DNA of 10,575 nt from VFZS01 sp964353255 (GTDB lineage Bacteria > Acidobacteriota > Terriglobia > Bryobacterales > Bryobacteraceae): the NCBI GenBank assembly GCA_964353255.1, contig CAYGVJ010000171.1, positions 1 to 10,575 of the forward strand. Direction: 5' to 3'. The position numbers and the translations under genes were made by a program. The notes under the pieces were generated by a model. It was not told the origin of the DNA and did no database searches. It worked only from the letters and a program-made list of their open reading frames with translations. Shown here one piece after another: positions 1 to 6,291 of the stretch (within the stretch, counting starts at the first letter, position 1; every line of letters starts with the position of its first letter).

Positions 1-917
1 GAGACGTAGGCCTCGCCCACCGGCGGCTTGATCACCTTGGGCACCTTGGCCATGATGGGGCCGTCGGGAATGCGGTCCACCGCCTGGCGGATAATGCGCA
101 GCGCCTGCCGCATCTCCTCCATGCGCACCATGTACCGGTCGTAAGTGTCACCCTGCACGCCGGTGGGGATCCGGAAATCGTACTGCTCGTAGCCCGAGTA
201 AGGCTGCGCCTTGCGCAAGTCCCACTCGACGCCGGCGGCGCGCAGCAGCGGGCCCGTGACGCCGTACTGCTTGCAGTCCTCGGCGGAAAGTATCCCGACG
301 CCCTTGGTGCGCCCCAGCCAGATGCGGTTGGCGGTGAGCAACTGCTCGTACTCGTCCACTTTGGACGGGAACATGTCGCAGAAGGCCTTCACCTCCTGCT
401 CGAAGCCGTCGTGAAGCTCGTACTGAAGGCCGCCGATGCGGAAGGCGTGGGTGGTCAGCCGCGCCCCGCAGTACTTCTCGAAGATGTTGAGGATCTCTTC
501 CCGCTCGCGGAAGGTGTAAAACAGCGGGGTCTGGGCGCCGATGTCCATGGCATGCGTGCCCAGCCAGATCAGGTGACTGGCGATGCGCTGCAACTCGGTC
601 AGGATGACGCGGATAACCTGGGCCCGCGGCGGAGCCTCCACGTTGAGCAGCTTCTCGGCGGCCAGGCAGTAACCGAGGCCGTTCGAGACCGCGGCGCAGT
701 AATCCATGCGGTCCACGTAAGGGACGAACTGCTGCCAGGTGCGGTTCTCGCCGATCTTCTCCACCCCGCGATGCAGGTAGCCGATCACGCATTCGGCGCC
801 GAGGACCTTCTCGCCGTCCAGCTTGAGAACGACGCGGAGCACCCCGTGGGTGGAAGGGTGCTGCGGCCCCATGTTGAGGACCAGCTCGGTGGCGTCTAGA
901 AAAGTGGCTTCCGGCAT
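1..917 (-). CDS. nuoD: NADH-quinone oxidoreductase subunit D (partial, C-terminus outside window)
   Basis: This is the 49-kDa subunit of respiratory complex I (NADH:quinone oxidoreductase). It sits in the peripheral arm and, with NuoB, forms the quinone-reduction pocket. Reading the minus strand from ATG 917 gives 305 codons in one open frame before the window edge. The family total is about 400, so roughly the last quarter is missing. Visible family motifs are MGPQHPSTHGVLR (residues 16-28), YLHRGVEKI (47-55) and YVDRMDY (67-73). His24 and Tyr73 have the 49-residue spacing of the conserved quinone-site His/Tyr pair known in the mitochondrial and Thermus subunits. The start is set by the MPEATF opening and a TGAGG Shine-Dalgarno-like element just upstream, which overlaps the nuoC stop. 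Only 4 bases separate it from nuoC, so the two are co-transcribed and probably translationally coupled. I see no defect in the visible part. Confidence 0.96.
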   Translation of the reverse strand, partial: MPEATFLDATELVLNMGPQHPSTHGVLRVVLKLDGEKVLGAECVIGYLHRGVEKIGENRTWQQFVPYVDRMDYCAAVSNGLGYCLAAEKLLNVEAPPRAQVIRVILTELQRIASHLIWLGTHAMDIGAQTPLFYTFREREEILNIFEKYCGARLTTHAFRIGGLQYELHDGFEQEVKAFCDMFPSKVDEYEQLLTANRIWLGRTKGVGILSAEDCKQYGVTGPLLRAAGVEWDLRKAQPYSGYEQYDFRIPTGVQGDTYDRYMVRMEEMRQALRIIRQAVDRIPDGPIMAKVPKVIKPPVGEAYV

Positions 918-921
918 AGCC

Positions 922-1497
922 TCACTGTGCGGAGTCGATGCCCAGGTTCTCCTTGACCCAGTGCTCGTCCACGCGGGTGATGGGGTGGTCCTTGCGCAGC
1001 GGGTGGCCCTCCCAGTCTTCGGGCAGTAGGATGCGCCGCATGTCCGGATGCCCGGCAAAGCGGATGCCGAACATGTCGTAGACCTCCCGCTCCAGCCAGT
1101 TGGCAGTCAGGTGCACGCCGACCGCGGTAGCGGGCTCGAACCCCTCGGCGACGCGCGTCTTGATGCGGATCCGCTGGTTCCGCGCGAAGCTGTAGACGAT
1201 GTAAACCAGCTCGAAGCGCTCCGCGCGCGCGGGGTAGTCCACGGCGGTGATGTCCACCAGGTAGTCGAAGTCCTCCTCCAGCTTCAGGAACTCGAGGATG
1301 GGAACGACGGCCTCGGGCCGAGCGACCAGGAAGTTCTGCCCCAGGTAGGTAGAGAAGTCGGTGATCTCGTCGCCGAACTGTTCCTTCAGGTTCCTGGTGA
1401 GCGCGTCCTCCCACGGAGCGACGGCCATGGCGGCGGGAGCCTTGGGAACCGCATGCGCGGCGGGCGGCTTGATCTCCGGTTTCTGCTCCTCTGCCAT
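922..1497 (-). CDS. nuoC: NADH-quinone oxidoreductase subunit C
   Basis: This is the 30-kDa subunit of complex I, a structural part of the peripheral arm that contacts NuoB and NuoD. It is 191 residues long. The first ~30 are Ala/Pro-rich and look like a low-complexity extension. The conserved fold follows, with the 30-kDa signature at about 136-170: EREVYDMFGI, then AGHPDMRRILLPEDWEGH and PLRKD. The ATG at 1497 is the only sensible start, because the region upstream is AT-rich promoter DNA. No strong Shine-Dalgarno is visible, only a GGGA about 5 bases upstream. nuoD follows after 4 bases. The unusual point is the order: nuoC is first in its transcript and its 5' neighbour is a divergent sensor kinase, where nuoB is the usual neighbour. 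nuoA and nuoB must lie elsewhere. Confidence 0.97.
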   Translation of the reverse strand: MAEEQKPEIKPPAAHAVPKAPAAMAVAPWEDALTRNLKEQFGDEITDFSTYLGQNFLVARPEAVVPILEFLKLEEDFDYLVDITAVDYPARAERFELVYIVYSFARNQRIRIKTRVAEGFEPATAVGVHLTANWLEREVYDMFGIRFAGHPDMRRILLPEDWEGHPLRKDHPITRVDEHWVKENLGIDSAQ

Positions 1498-1517
1498 TCA
1501 GTCCCAGGACGAAGACC

Positions 1518-2762
1518 ATGACTGTAACACAGCGCGAATTGACTTTCAAATCGAAGTGGGATAACAATTGCATGGACCCGCCGCCCCGCGGAGGCCATCC
1601 GGTGAAGCCCAGGACGCTCAAGAAAAGGCCCGCGCCTCCGGCCCCGCCCCGGCCGCCCCAACCGCCGTCCGACACGCTGTACTACAGCCTGTTCGAGCAC
1701 GTGCCCGTGGGGCTCTACCGCACGACTCCGGAAGGCCGCATCCTGGCGGCCAACCCCGCGCTCCAGCGGCTGCTGGGCTACCCCGAGATCGAGACCCTGC
1801 TGAAGATGAACGCGGCCGACCTCTATCCGGATCCCGCCGAGCGTGCACAGGCCCAAGCCATCCTGGAGCGCGACGGCATCCTGCGCGATTTTGAGATGCA
1901 CCTGCGCCGCTCCGACGGAAGCATCGTCTGGGTGAAAGACACCACGCGGGCCATCCGGGACTCCCGGGGGCGGCTGCTGTACTACGAGGGGGTCATCGAA
2001 GACATCGACGAGCGCAAGCGGGCGGAAGCCGCCCTGGCTCGGCAGGCTCAGGAGCTGGCCCGCTCCAACGCCGAGCTGGAGCAGTTCGCCTCGATCGTCT
2101 CGCACGATTTGCAGGAGCCGCTGCGCATGGTCCGCAACTTCGCCGAGCTGCTGGCCGAGCGCTACCGGGACAAGCTGGACGCGGATGCCGACGAGTTCAT
2201 CGGCTACCTGGTGGACGGGGCCCGGCGAATGCAGGAGCTGATCCAGGCCTTGCTGGAGTACTCCCGGGTCACCACCCGCGGGCGTCCCTTGAGCCCCACG
2301 GACACCCACGCGGTGCTGGAGAGCGTCCTGCGCGACCTGGGCCTGCCTTTGCAGGAAGCCGGGGCCACCGTGACCCGCGAGCGGCTGCCGACGGTGATGG
2401 CCGACGGCCGGCAACTGGGCCAGCTCTTTCAAAACCTGATCAGCAACGCCGCCAAGTTTCGGGGCCAGGCCGCACCCCGCGTCCACGTGGGCGCGGTGTG
2501 CCGGGCCGGCGAGTGGCTGTTTTCGGTGCGCGATAACGGCATCGGGATCGAGGCGGCGGAGTGCCAGCGCATTTTCGGGATCTTCGAGCGCGTTCACCCG
2601 GAAGGCCAGTACCCGGGCACCGGCGTCGGGCTGGCCATCGCGAAGCGCATCGTGGAGCGCCACGGCGGGCGGATCTGGGTGGAATCCGAGCCGGGCGCCG
2701 GATCCGTCTTTTACTTCACCATTCCTGCCGATACAAGAGGTAAGCATGACAACATCTCCTAG
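1518..2762 (+). CDS. PAS domain sensor histidine kinase
   Basis: This is a soluble two-component sensor kinase. No membrane segment or signal peptide is seen. Order: a Pro/Arg-rich N-terminus (about 20-50), a PAS domain (~52-165: LFEHVPVGLYRTTPEGRI onward, with a PAC end near YYEGVIEDI), a short coiled linker (165-188), HisKA with phospho-acceptor His196 in SHDLQEPLR, then the HATPase domain. ATPase motifs visible are the N box (LFQNLISNAAKF, Asn306/Asn310), G1 (DNGIGI, Asp339) and G2 (GTGVGL, 367-372). The HDLQEPLR box is the type found in phytochrome-like kinases that work with Rcp1-type regulators, and just such a regulator overlaps its 3' end by 17 bases. Start: ATG 1518 has an AGGA 8 bases upstream, but codons 1-18 run through AT-rich promoter-like DNA, so ATG 1572 is a real alternative. 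The signal sensed is unknown, and no cofactor-binding residues can be assigned. Confidence 0.93.
   Translation: MTVTQRELTFKSKWDNNCMDPPPRGGHPVKPRTLKKRPAPPAPPRPPQPPSDTLYYSLFEHVPVGLYRTTPEGRILAANPALQRLLGYPEIETLLKMNAADLYPDPAERAQAQAILERDGILRDFEMHLRRSDGSIVWVKDTTRAIRDSRGRLLYYEGVIEDIDERKRAEAALARQAQELARSNAELEQFASIVSHDLQEPLRMVRNFAELLAERYRDKLDADADEFIGYLVDGARRMQELIQALLEYSRVTTRGRPLSPTDTHAVLESVLRDLGLPLQEAGATVTRERLPTVMADGRQLGQLFQNLISNAAKFRGQAAPRVHVGAVCRAGEWLFSVRDNGIGIEAAECQRIFGIFERVHPEGQYPGTGVGLAIAKRIVERHGGRIWVESEPGAGSVFYFTIPADTRGKHDNIS
1521..1549 (-). promoter_or_regulatory. Likely sigma70-type promoter for nuoCD
   Basis: On the minus strand TTGAAA (1549-1544, 5/6 match to TTGACA) is followed after exactly 17 bases by TACAGT (1526-1521, 4/6 match to TATAAT). 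A transcript would start near 1514, leaving a leader of about 17 bases before the nuoC ATG. The stretch 1518-1572 is clearly more AT-rich than its surroundings, as expected of an intergenic control region. It is shared with the divergent histidine kinase gene, so the two transcription units may influence each other. The match is by eye only. Confidence 0.5.
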
Positions 2763-3189
2763 GCCTGTCGAGGTCTTGGTGGTCGAGGACAATCCCGGCG
2801 ACGTCCGGCTGATCGCGGAGGCCTTCAAGAACGGCAATGGGGCCCACCGCCTGAGCGTGGTTCGGGACGGCGTGGAAGCTCTGGCCTTCCTGCACCGGCA
2901 ATCGCCCTACAGGGACGCACCGCGCCCGGACCTGATCGTGCTGGATCTGAACCTCCCTAAGAAACACGGCCTGGACGTGCTCCGCGAAATCAAGGGCGAC
3001 GCCCAACTGCGGTGTATCCCGGTGGTGGTGCTGACCACCTCGGCCCAGGAGGAGGACATCCGCAAGAGTTACGAGCTCAACGCCAACTGCTACGTCACCA
3101 AGCGCAGCGGGCTCGACCAGTTCATGGCCACGGTCCGCTCGATTCGGGATTTCTGGTGCACGGTGGTCAACCTCCCGCCGGGAGACTGA
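2746..3189 (+). CDS. Rcp1-type single-domain response regulator
   Basis: This is a stand-alone receiver domain of 147 residues with no output domain. All catalytic receiver residues are present: Glu14/Asp15 in VVEDNPGD, phospho-acceptor Asp67 in LIVLDLNLP, Thr97/Thr98 in VVLTTS, and Lys119 in YVTKR. The NPGDVRLI and LPKKHGLDVLREIK segments are typical of the Rcp1 family, which accepts phosphate from phytochrome-like histidine kinases and acts by protein contact, not DNA binding. The ATG at 2746 lies inside the end of the kinase gene and is preceded by AGAGG five bases away, so translation is coupled to the kinase. The natural reading is that kinase His196 phosphorylates Asp67. The next gene starts two bases after the stop, so its product is a candidate partner (inference). 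Confidence 0.95.
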   Translation: MTTSPRPVEVLVVEDNPGDVRLIAEAFKNGNGAHRLSVVRDGVEALAFLHRQSPYRDAPRPDLIVLDLNLPKKHGLDVLREIKGDAQLRCIPVVVLTTSAQEEDIRKSYELNANCYVTKRSGLDQFMATVRSIRDFWCTVVNLPPGD

Positions 3190-3191
3190 AC

Positions 3192-4358
3192 GTGGAGAAG
3201 CGACTCGCGAAGGTACTCCTCATCGAAGACAACCCGGGGGATGCCCGTCTAATGCGGGAGTATCTGGCGCAGTCCGACAACCCCTACTTCACCGTGGAGC
3301 TGGCGCCGCAGCTCTCGAAGGGACTGGAGCGGCTGGAGCGGGGCGGCATCGACGCCGTTCTGCTGGACCTCCGCCTGCCCGACAGCGACGGTCTGGAAAC
3401 CTTCACGGCGGTGCGCGGGCGCGCGCCGGGGGTGCCCATCGTGGTGCTGACCGGGATCGATGACGAGGAATTGGCCGAAAGGGCCGTCCGCGAAGGGGCG
3501 CAGGACTACCTGGTCAAGGGGCGGGTGGACGACGCCCAACTGACGCGCGCCCTGCGCTACGCCATGGCGCGGCAGGAAGCCCTGGCCGAGAAGGCGGCCG
3601 CCAAGCCGGGCAAGGTCATCGGCGTGATGGGAGCCAAGGGGGGAGTGGGAACCACCACCGTGGCCCTGAATGTGGCCACCGCCCTGGCGCGCCGGAATCT
3701 GCCCGCGGCGCTGCTGGAACTCCACTCCTGCCGCGGCAGCTTGTCCGACCAGTTGCACACCACGCCCGCGGGGAACCTACGCCACCTGCTGGAACTCGAC
3801 CCGGCCGGCATCACCCCGACCGAGCTGGCGGCCCGCCTGTGCAAATTGCCCTCCGGGTTGCGGGTGCTGTTCAGCCCGCAGCAGGTGGGCGAGTTTGTGG
3901 ACATCCCGCCGGAATCTGCGAAAGCCATTCTCCAGGCCGCCCGGGCCGAGGCGGACTACCTCATCGTCGAGCTGCCCTGTGGGGCCGCGCTGGCCAACCG
4001 GGTGGCGGCGCAAAGCTGCGACTACATCGGGCTAGTGTTGGAGCCTGAACCACTGTGCGCGAGAGCCGCCAGGACCGCCGTGCAGTTGCTGGAATCCTGG
4101 GGGCTCAGCCGGGCGCTGGTCGGCGCGGTGACGGTCAATCGCGGGCTGTGGGGCACCCCGCTGGGCCCCCGCGAGATCCGCGCGGAGGTGGGCTGCGAAG
4201 TGGTCGGGATGATCCCTCCGGGCGCGGAGGCGGTCCGGTCGGCCGTCCAGACGGGGCTGCCGCTGGTCCTGTCGCGGCCCGAATCGAACACCGCCGCGGC
4301 CCTCAACGAGCTGGCCTCCCGGCTGATCCTGAACCCGGTACCCGCCATCGGGCCGTGA
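3192..4358 (+). CDS. Receiver domain fused to CpaE/MinD-like P-loop ATPase
   Basis: This 388-residue fusion has a receiver domain at ~6-125 (IEDNPGD, Asp59 in AVLLDLRLPDSDG, Thr87, Lys109 in YLVKGR). A MinD/ParA-superfamily ATPase domain of the CpaE/TadZ type follows from ~140. The P-loop reads GAKGGVGTTT (147-156). The signature lysine Lys149 is kept, but the usual second lysine of KGGxGK is Thr, as is common in CpaE-like proteins. The second motif is ELHSCRG (176-182) where family members usually have a DLD-type sequence, and the Walker B strand is DYLIVELP (255-262) with Glu in place of Asp. Hydrolysis may therefore be weak or absent. CpaE/TadZ proteins localise pilus machinery, but no pilus genes lie here. 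GTG 3192 is chosen because GGGAG precedes it by 7 bases and the receiver begins at once. A longer frame exists but only overlaps the previous gene. It probably acts downstream of the adjoining kinase (inference). Confidence 0.9.
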   Translation: MEKRLAKVLLIEDNPGDARLMREYLAQSDNPYFTVELAPQLSKGLERLERGGIDAVLLDLRLPDSDGLETFTAVRGRAPGVPIVVLTGIDDEELAERAVREGAQDYLVKGRVDDAQLTRALRYAMARQEALAEKAAAKPGKVIGVMGAKGGVGTTTVALNVATALARRNLPAALLELHSCRGSLSDQLHTTPAGNLRHLLELDPAGITPTELAARLCKLPSGLRVLFSPQQVGEFVDIPPESAKAILQAARAEADYLIVELPCGAALANRVAAQSCDYIGLVLEPEPLCARAARTAVQLLESWGLSRALVGAVTVNRGLWGTPLGPREIRAEVGCEVVGMIPPGAEAVRSAVQTGLPLVLSRPESNTAAALNELASRLILNPVPAIGP

Positions 4359-4386
4359 GGAAGGCGGTGCTGACTCTGGGAGGAAC

Positions 4387-5358
4387 ATGAAACGAATCGG
4401 CGTCCTGACCAGCGGGGGCGACGCCCCCGGCATGAACGCCGCCATCCGTGCGGTGGTGCGGACGGGGCTCGAGCAGGGCTCGGAAGTCTTCGGGGTCCAG
4501 CGGGGCTACCGGGGCCTGATCGCGGGCGACTTCAGCCCGCTGGGGGCGCGCGACGTCGGCGGCATTATCCAGCGCGGCGGAACCATCCTGGGCAGCGCGC
4601 GCTCGGCGGAGTTCCGGACGCCGGAGGGCCGCGCGCAGGCGCTCGAGCAACTTGGGCGGCAGGGGATCGAGGGCCTGGTCATCATCGGCGGCAACGGTAC
4701 CCAGACCGGCTCGCAGGCGCTGGCGGGGCTGGGCTTTCCGGTGGTGGGCGTGGCCTCGACCATCGACAACGACCTGTACGGCTCCGACATCACCATCGGG
4801 GTCGATACGGCGCTGAACATCGCGCTGGAGGCCATTGACCGGCTCAAGGTCACGGCTTCTTCACACCACCGCGCCTTCGTGGTCGAGGTGATGGGGCGGG
4901 ACTGCGGTTACCCCGCCCTGATGGCGGGCATCGCCGGCGGCGCCGAGGCCATCACCATTCCCGAGGTGGAGGCGGACCCGGAGGCCATCGCCGAGGAGAT
5001 CCGGCGGGCCTACGAGCGCGGCAAGCCGCACGCCCTGGTGGTGGCCGCCGAGGGGGCACGTTATAACGCCGAGCGACTGGCCGAGTACTTCCGGGACCAG
5101 CACGAGCGGCTGGGCTTCGAGCTGCGGGTCACCATCCTGGGGCACGTGCAGCGTGGCGGCGCACCCACCTTCTTCGACCGCATCCTGGCCTCGCGGCTGG
5201 GCGCCGCGGCGGTCGAGCGGCTGGTGGCGGGCGAGCACGGCGTGCTGGTGGGCCTGATCAAGAGCGAGATCGCCGCCACGCCGCTGGAAGTCGTCGTCAC
5301 CAGCAAGAAGCCGCTCGACGTGAAGCTGCTCGAACTGGCGCGGGTGCTGGCGAAGTGA
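4387..5358 (+). CDS. pfkA: 6-phosphofructokinase (ATP-type)
   Basis: This enzyme phosphorylates fructose 6-phosphate to the 1,6-bisphosphate, the committed step of glycolysis. Its 323 residues match the ~320 of bacterial PfkA. Motifs: TSGGDAPGMNAAIR (8-21, ATP loop), RGGTILGSAR (63-72), TIDND (125-129) with catalytic base Asp127, SSHHR and VVEVMGRDCG (158-174, sugar-phosphate site), and LGHVQRGG (251-258). Gly104 is kept and residue 124 is Ser, not the Lys of pyrophosphate enzymes, so ATP use is expected. An oddity is GGNGT (101-105): Asn103 replaces the Asp of the common GGDGS/T motif that helps hold Mg-ATP. GGGAGG lies only 3 bases before the ATG. The gene starts 28 bases after the REC-CpaE gene with no terminator visible, so it may share that transcript. 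Fragments of its 3' half recur at 8391-8638 and 8967-9069. Confidence 0.97.
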   Translation: MKRIGVLTSGGDAPGMNAAIRAVVRTGLEQGSEVFGVQRGYRGLIAGDFSPLGARDVGGIIQRGGTILGSARSAEFRTPEGRAQALEQLGRQGIEGLVIIGGNGTQTGSQALAGLGFPVVGVASTIDNDLYGSDITIGVDTALNIALEAIDRLKVTASSHHRAFVVEVMGRDCGYPALMAGIAGGAEAITIPEVEADPEAIAEEIRRAYERGKPHALVVAAEGARYNAERLAEYFRDQHERLGFELRVTILGHVQRGGAPTFFDRILASRLGAAAVERLVAGEHGVLVGLIKSEIAATPLEVVVTSKKPLDVKLLELARVLAK

Positions 5359-5421
5359 GCTGGGCGGCCCCGCGCGACTGGTGGGTAGGTAGGCGGGTGT
5401 TAGGCCGGTCGCAATCCGCGC

Positions 5422-5441
5422 TAGAATGGCTACCAGGAGGA
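5422..5441 (+). promoter_or_regulatory. -10 element and Shine-Dalgarno for the antitoxin gene
   Basis: TAGAAT (5422-5427) matches TATAAT at five of six bases. A perfect AGGAGG (5435-5440) follows, five bases before CTG 5446. No convincing -35 is seen; the DNA upstream (5376-5400) is a G-rich run with repeated GGTRGG units. The strong ribosome site is the main evidence for where the antitoxin begins. Confidence 0.45.
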
Positions 5442-5445
5442 CGGT

Positions 5446-5709
5446 CTGAACGTCGGCATCGAACTTCCCGAGGACATCCTACGGCACCTGGAGTCCGCCT
5501 GGCAGGATGTCCCCCGCCGGGCCCTTGAGGCCGTGGTCTTGGAGGGCTACCGGTCCGGCGCTCTTGGACGGGCCGAAGTAGGCCGCCTGCTCGGTCTCTC
5601 TTTCTGGGAGACAGAGGCCTTCCTAAAGGAACGCCAAGCCTACCTGCCTTACGCCGACGCTGACCTCGCGCAGGACCGCGCCGCCCTGGATCAAGCCCTG
5701 TCCGAATGA
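5446..5709 (+). CDS. UPF0175 family antitoxin, apparent CTG start
   Basis: This is an 87-residue protein of the UPF0175 type, the usual antitoxin partner of DUF3368/PIN toxins. With the first codon read as Met it begins MNVGIELPEDILRHL, a normal opening for this family. A helix-turn-helix-like segment, GALGRAEVGRLLGLSFWETEAFL, spans residues 38-60 (given here as two parts: GALGRAEVGRLL and GLSFWETEAFL). The frame is closed by TAG at 5422, and between there and residue 2 there is no ATG, GTG or TTG. CTG 5446 sits five bases after a perfect AGGAGG, so it is the only plausible start. Standard gene callers would miss the gene. Its stop overlaps the toxin start (ATGA, 5706-5709), which couples the two. 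The likely role is to bind and silence the toxin and repress its own promoter, as known for this type of locus. A base error changing ATG to CTG cannot be excluded. Confidence 0.85.
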   Translation: MNVGIELPEDILRHLESAWQDVPRRALEAVVLEGYRSGALGRAEVGRLLGLSFWETEAFLKERQAYLPYADADLAQDRAALDQALSE

Positions 5710-6176
5710 CCGTCATCTCGGACACCTCACCGCTCAACTACTTGATCCTGACCGACCTCGACGAGATCCTCTACCAACTCTTTGCGCGCGTGCTGGTGCC
5801 GGGGGCCGTGTTCGACGAGCTGGGCTCTTCCGGGGCTCCCGAAAAGGTCACAGCCTGGATCGCCGCTCCACCGGAGTGGATCGAAGTCCACAGGCTGCCG
5901 TCGCTGGGTTCCGAACTTGCCCACTTGGACCCCGGCGAGCGCGAAGCCATCGCCTTGGCTGGCCAGATCGGGCCAAGCCTGCTGCTGCTGGACGAAGCCA
6001 AAGGGCGCGACGCCGCGATCCTTCGCGGGCTCCAGGTCGTAGGCACGCTGGGCCTTCTGGACCGTGCCGCGGCGCGCGGCCTGATCGATCTCCAGGACGC
6101 GCTCAATCGCCTGCGGCGCACCACCTTCCGCGCCTCACCGAAGCTGTTAGAAGGATTGACGAGGCGGCGGCTGTGA
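5706..6176 (+). CDS. PIN-domain toxin, DUF3368 family
   Basis: This 156-residue toxin has a PIN-type nuclease fold, the class that cuts RNA with a metal ion held by acidic residues. Candidate metal ligands are Asp6 in VISDTSPLNYL, Glu38 in VPGAVFDELG, the Glu pair in DPGEREAIALA (78/80) and Asp96 in LLLLDEAKGRDAA. The last segment, RGLQVVGTLGLLDRAAARGLI (108-127, written in full as RGLQVVGTLG and LLDRAAARGLI), is typical of DUF3368 proteins. It overlaps the UPF0175 antitoxin gene by four bases (ATGA), the standard order for such pairs. It is full length with no visible defect, so the module looks active. Downstream it converges with the OLD nuclease gene 115 bases away; no clear terminator hairpin is seen between them. 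The specific RNA target cannot be told from sequence. Confidence 0.92.
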   Translation: MTVISDTSPLNYLILTDLDEILYQLFARVLVPGAVFDELGSSGAPEKVTAWIAAPPEWIEVHRLPSLGSELAHLDPGEREAIALAGQIGPSLLLLDEAKGRDAAILRGLQVVGTLGLLDRAAARGLIDLQDALNRLRRTTFRASPKLLEGLTRRRL

Positions 6177-6291
6177 AACCGCGGAGCTACTGCGGCAGTC
6201 AATCTTCAAGTCACGGAACAGTCGGGGAAATGGTGACTCCCATGGCTGCCTACTCGCAGAGGTGCTGAAGGAGGTACGACCGTGGGACCCA

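Noticed and set aside
1539..1568. Plus-strand promoter TTGACT-17-TAACAA for the kinase
   Set aside because: The -10 matches only 3 of 6 bases, and transcription would begin at or after the candidate ATG 1572, so it does not fit either start well.
1556..1574. GGATAACAATT resembles the E. coli lac operator half-site
   Set aside because: An 11-base match in an AT-rich promoter region without the matching second half or any lac gene is most likely coincidence.
3012..3191. N-terminal extension of the REC-CpaE protein to ATG 3012
   Set aside because: These 60 codons only overlap the Rcp1 regulator in another frame and encode Gly/His/Arg-rich text with no domain. GTG 3192 has the better ribosome site.
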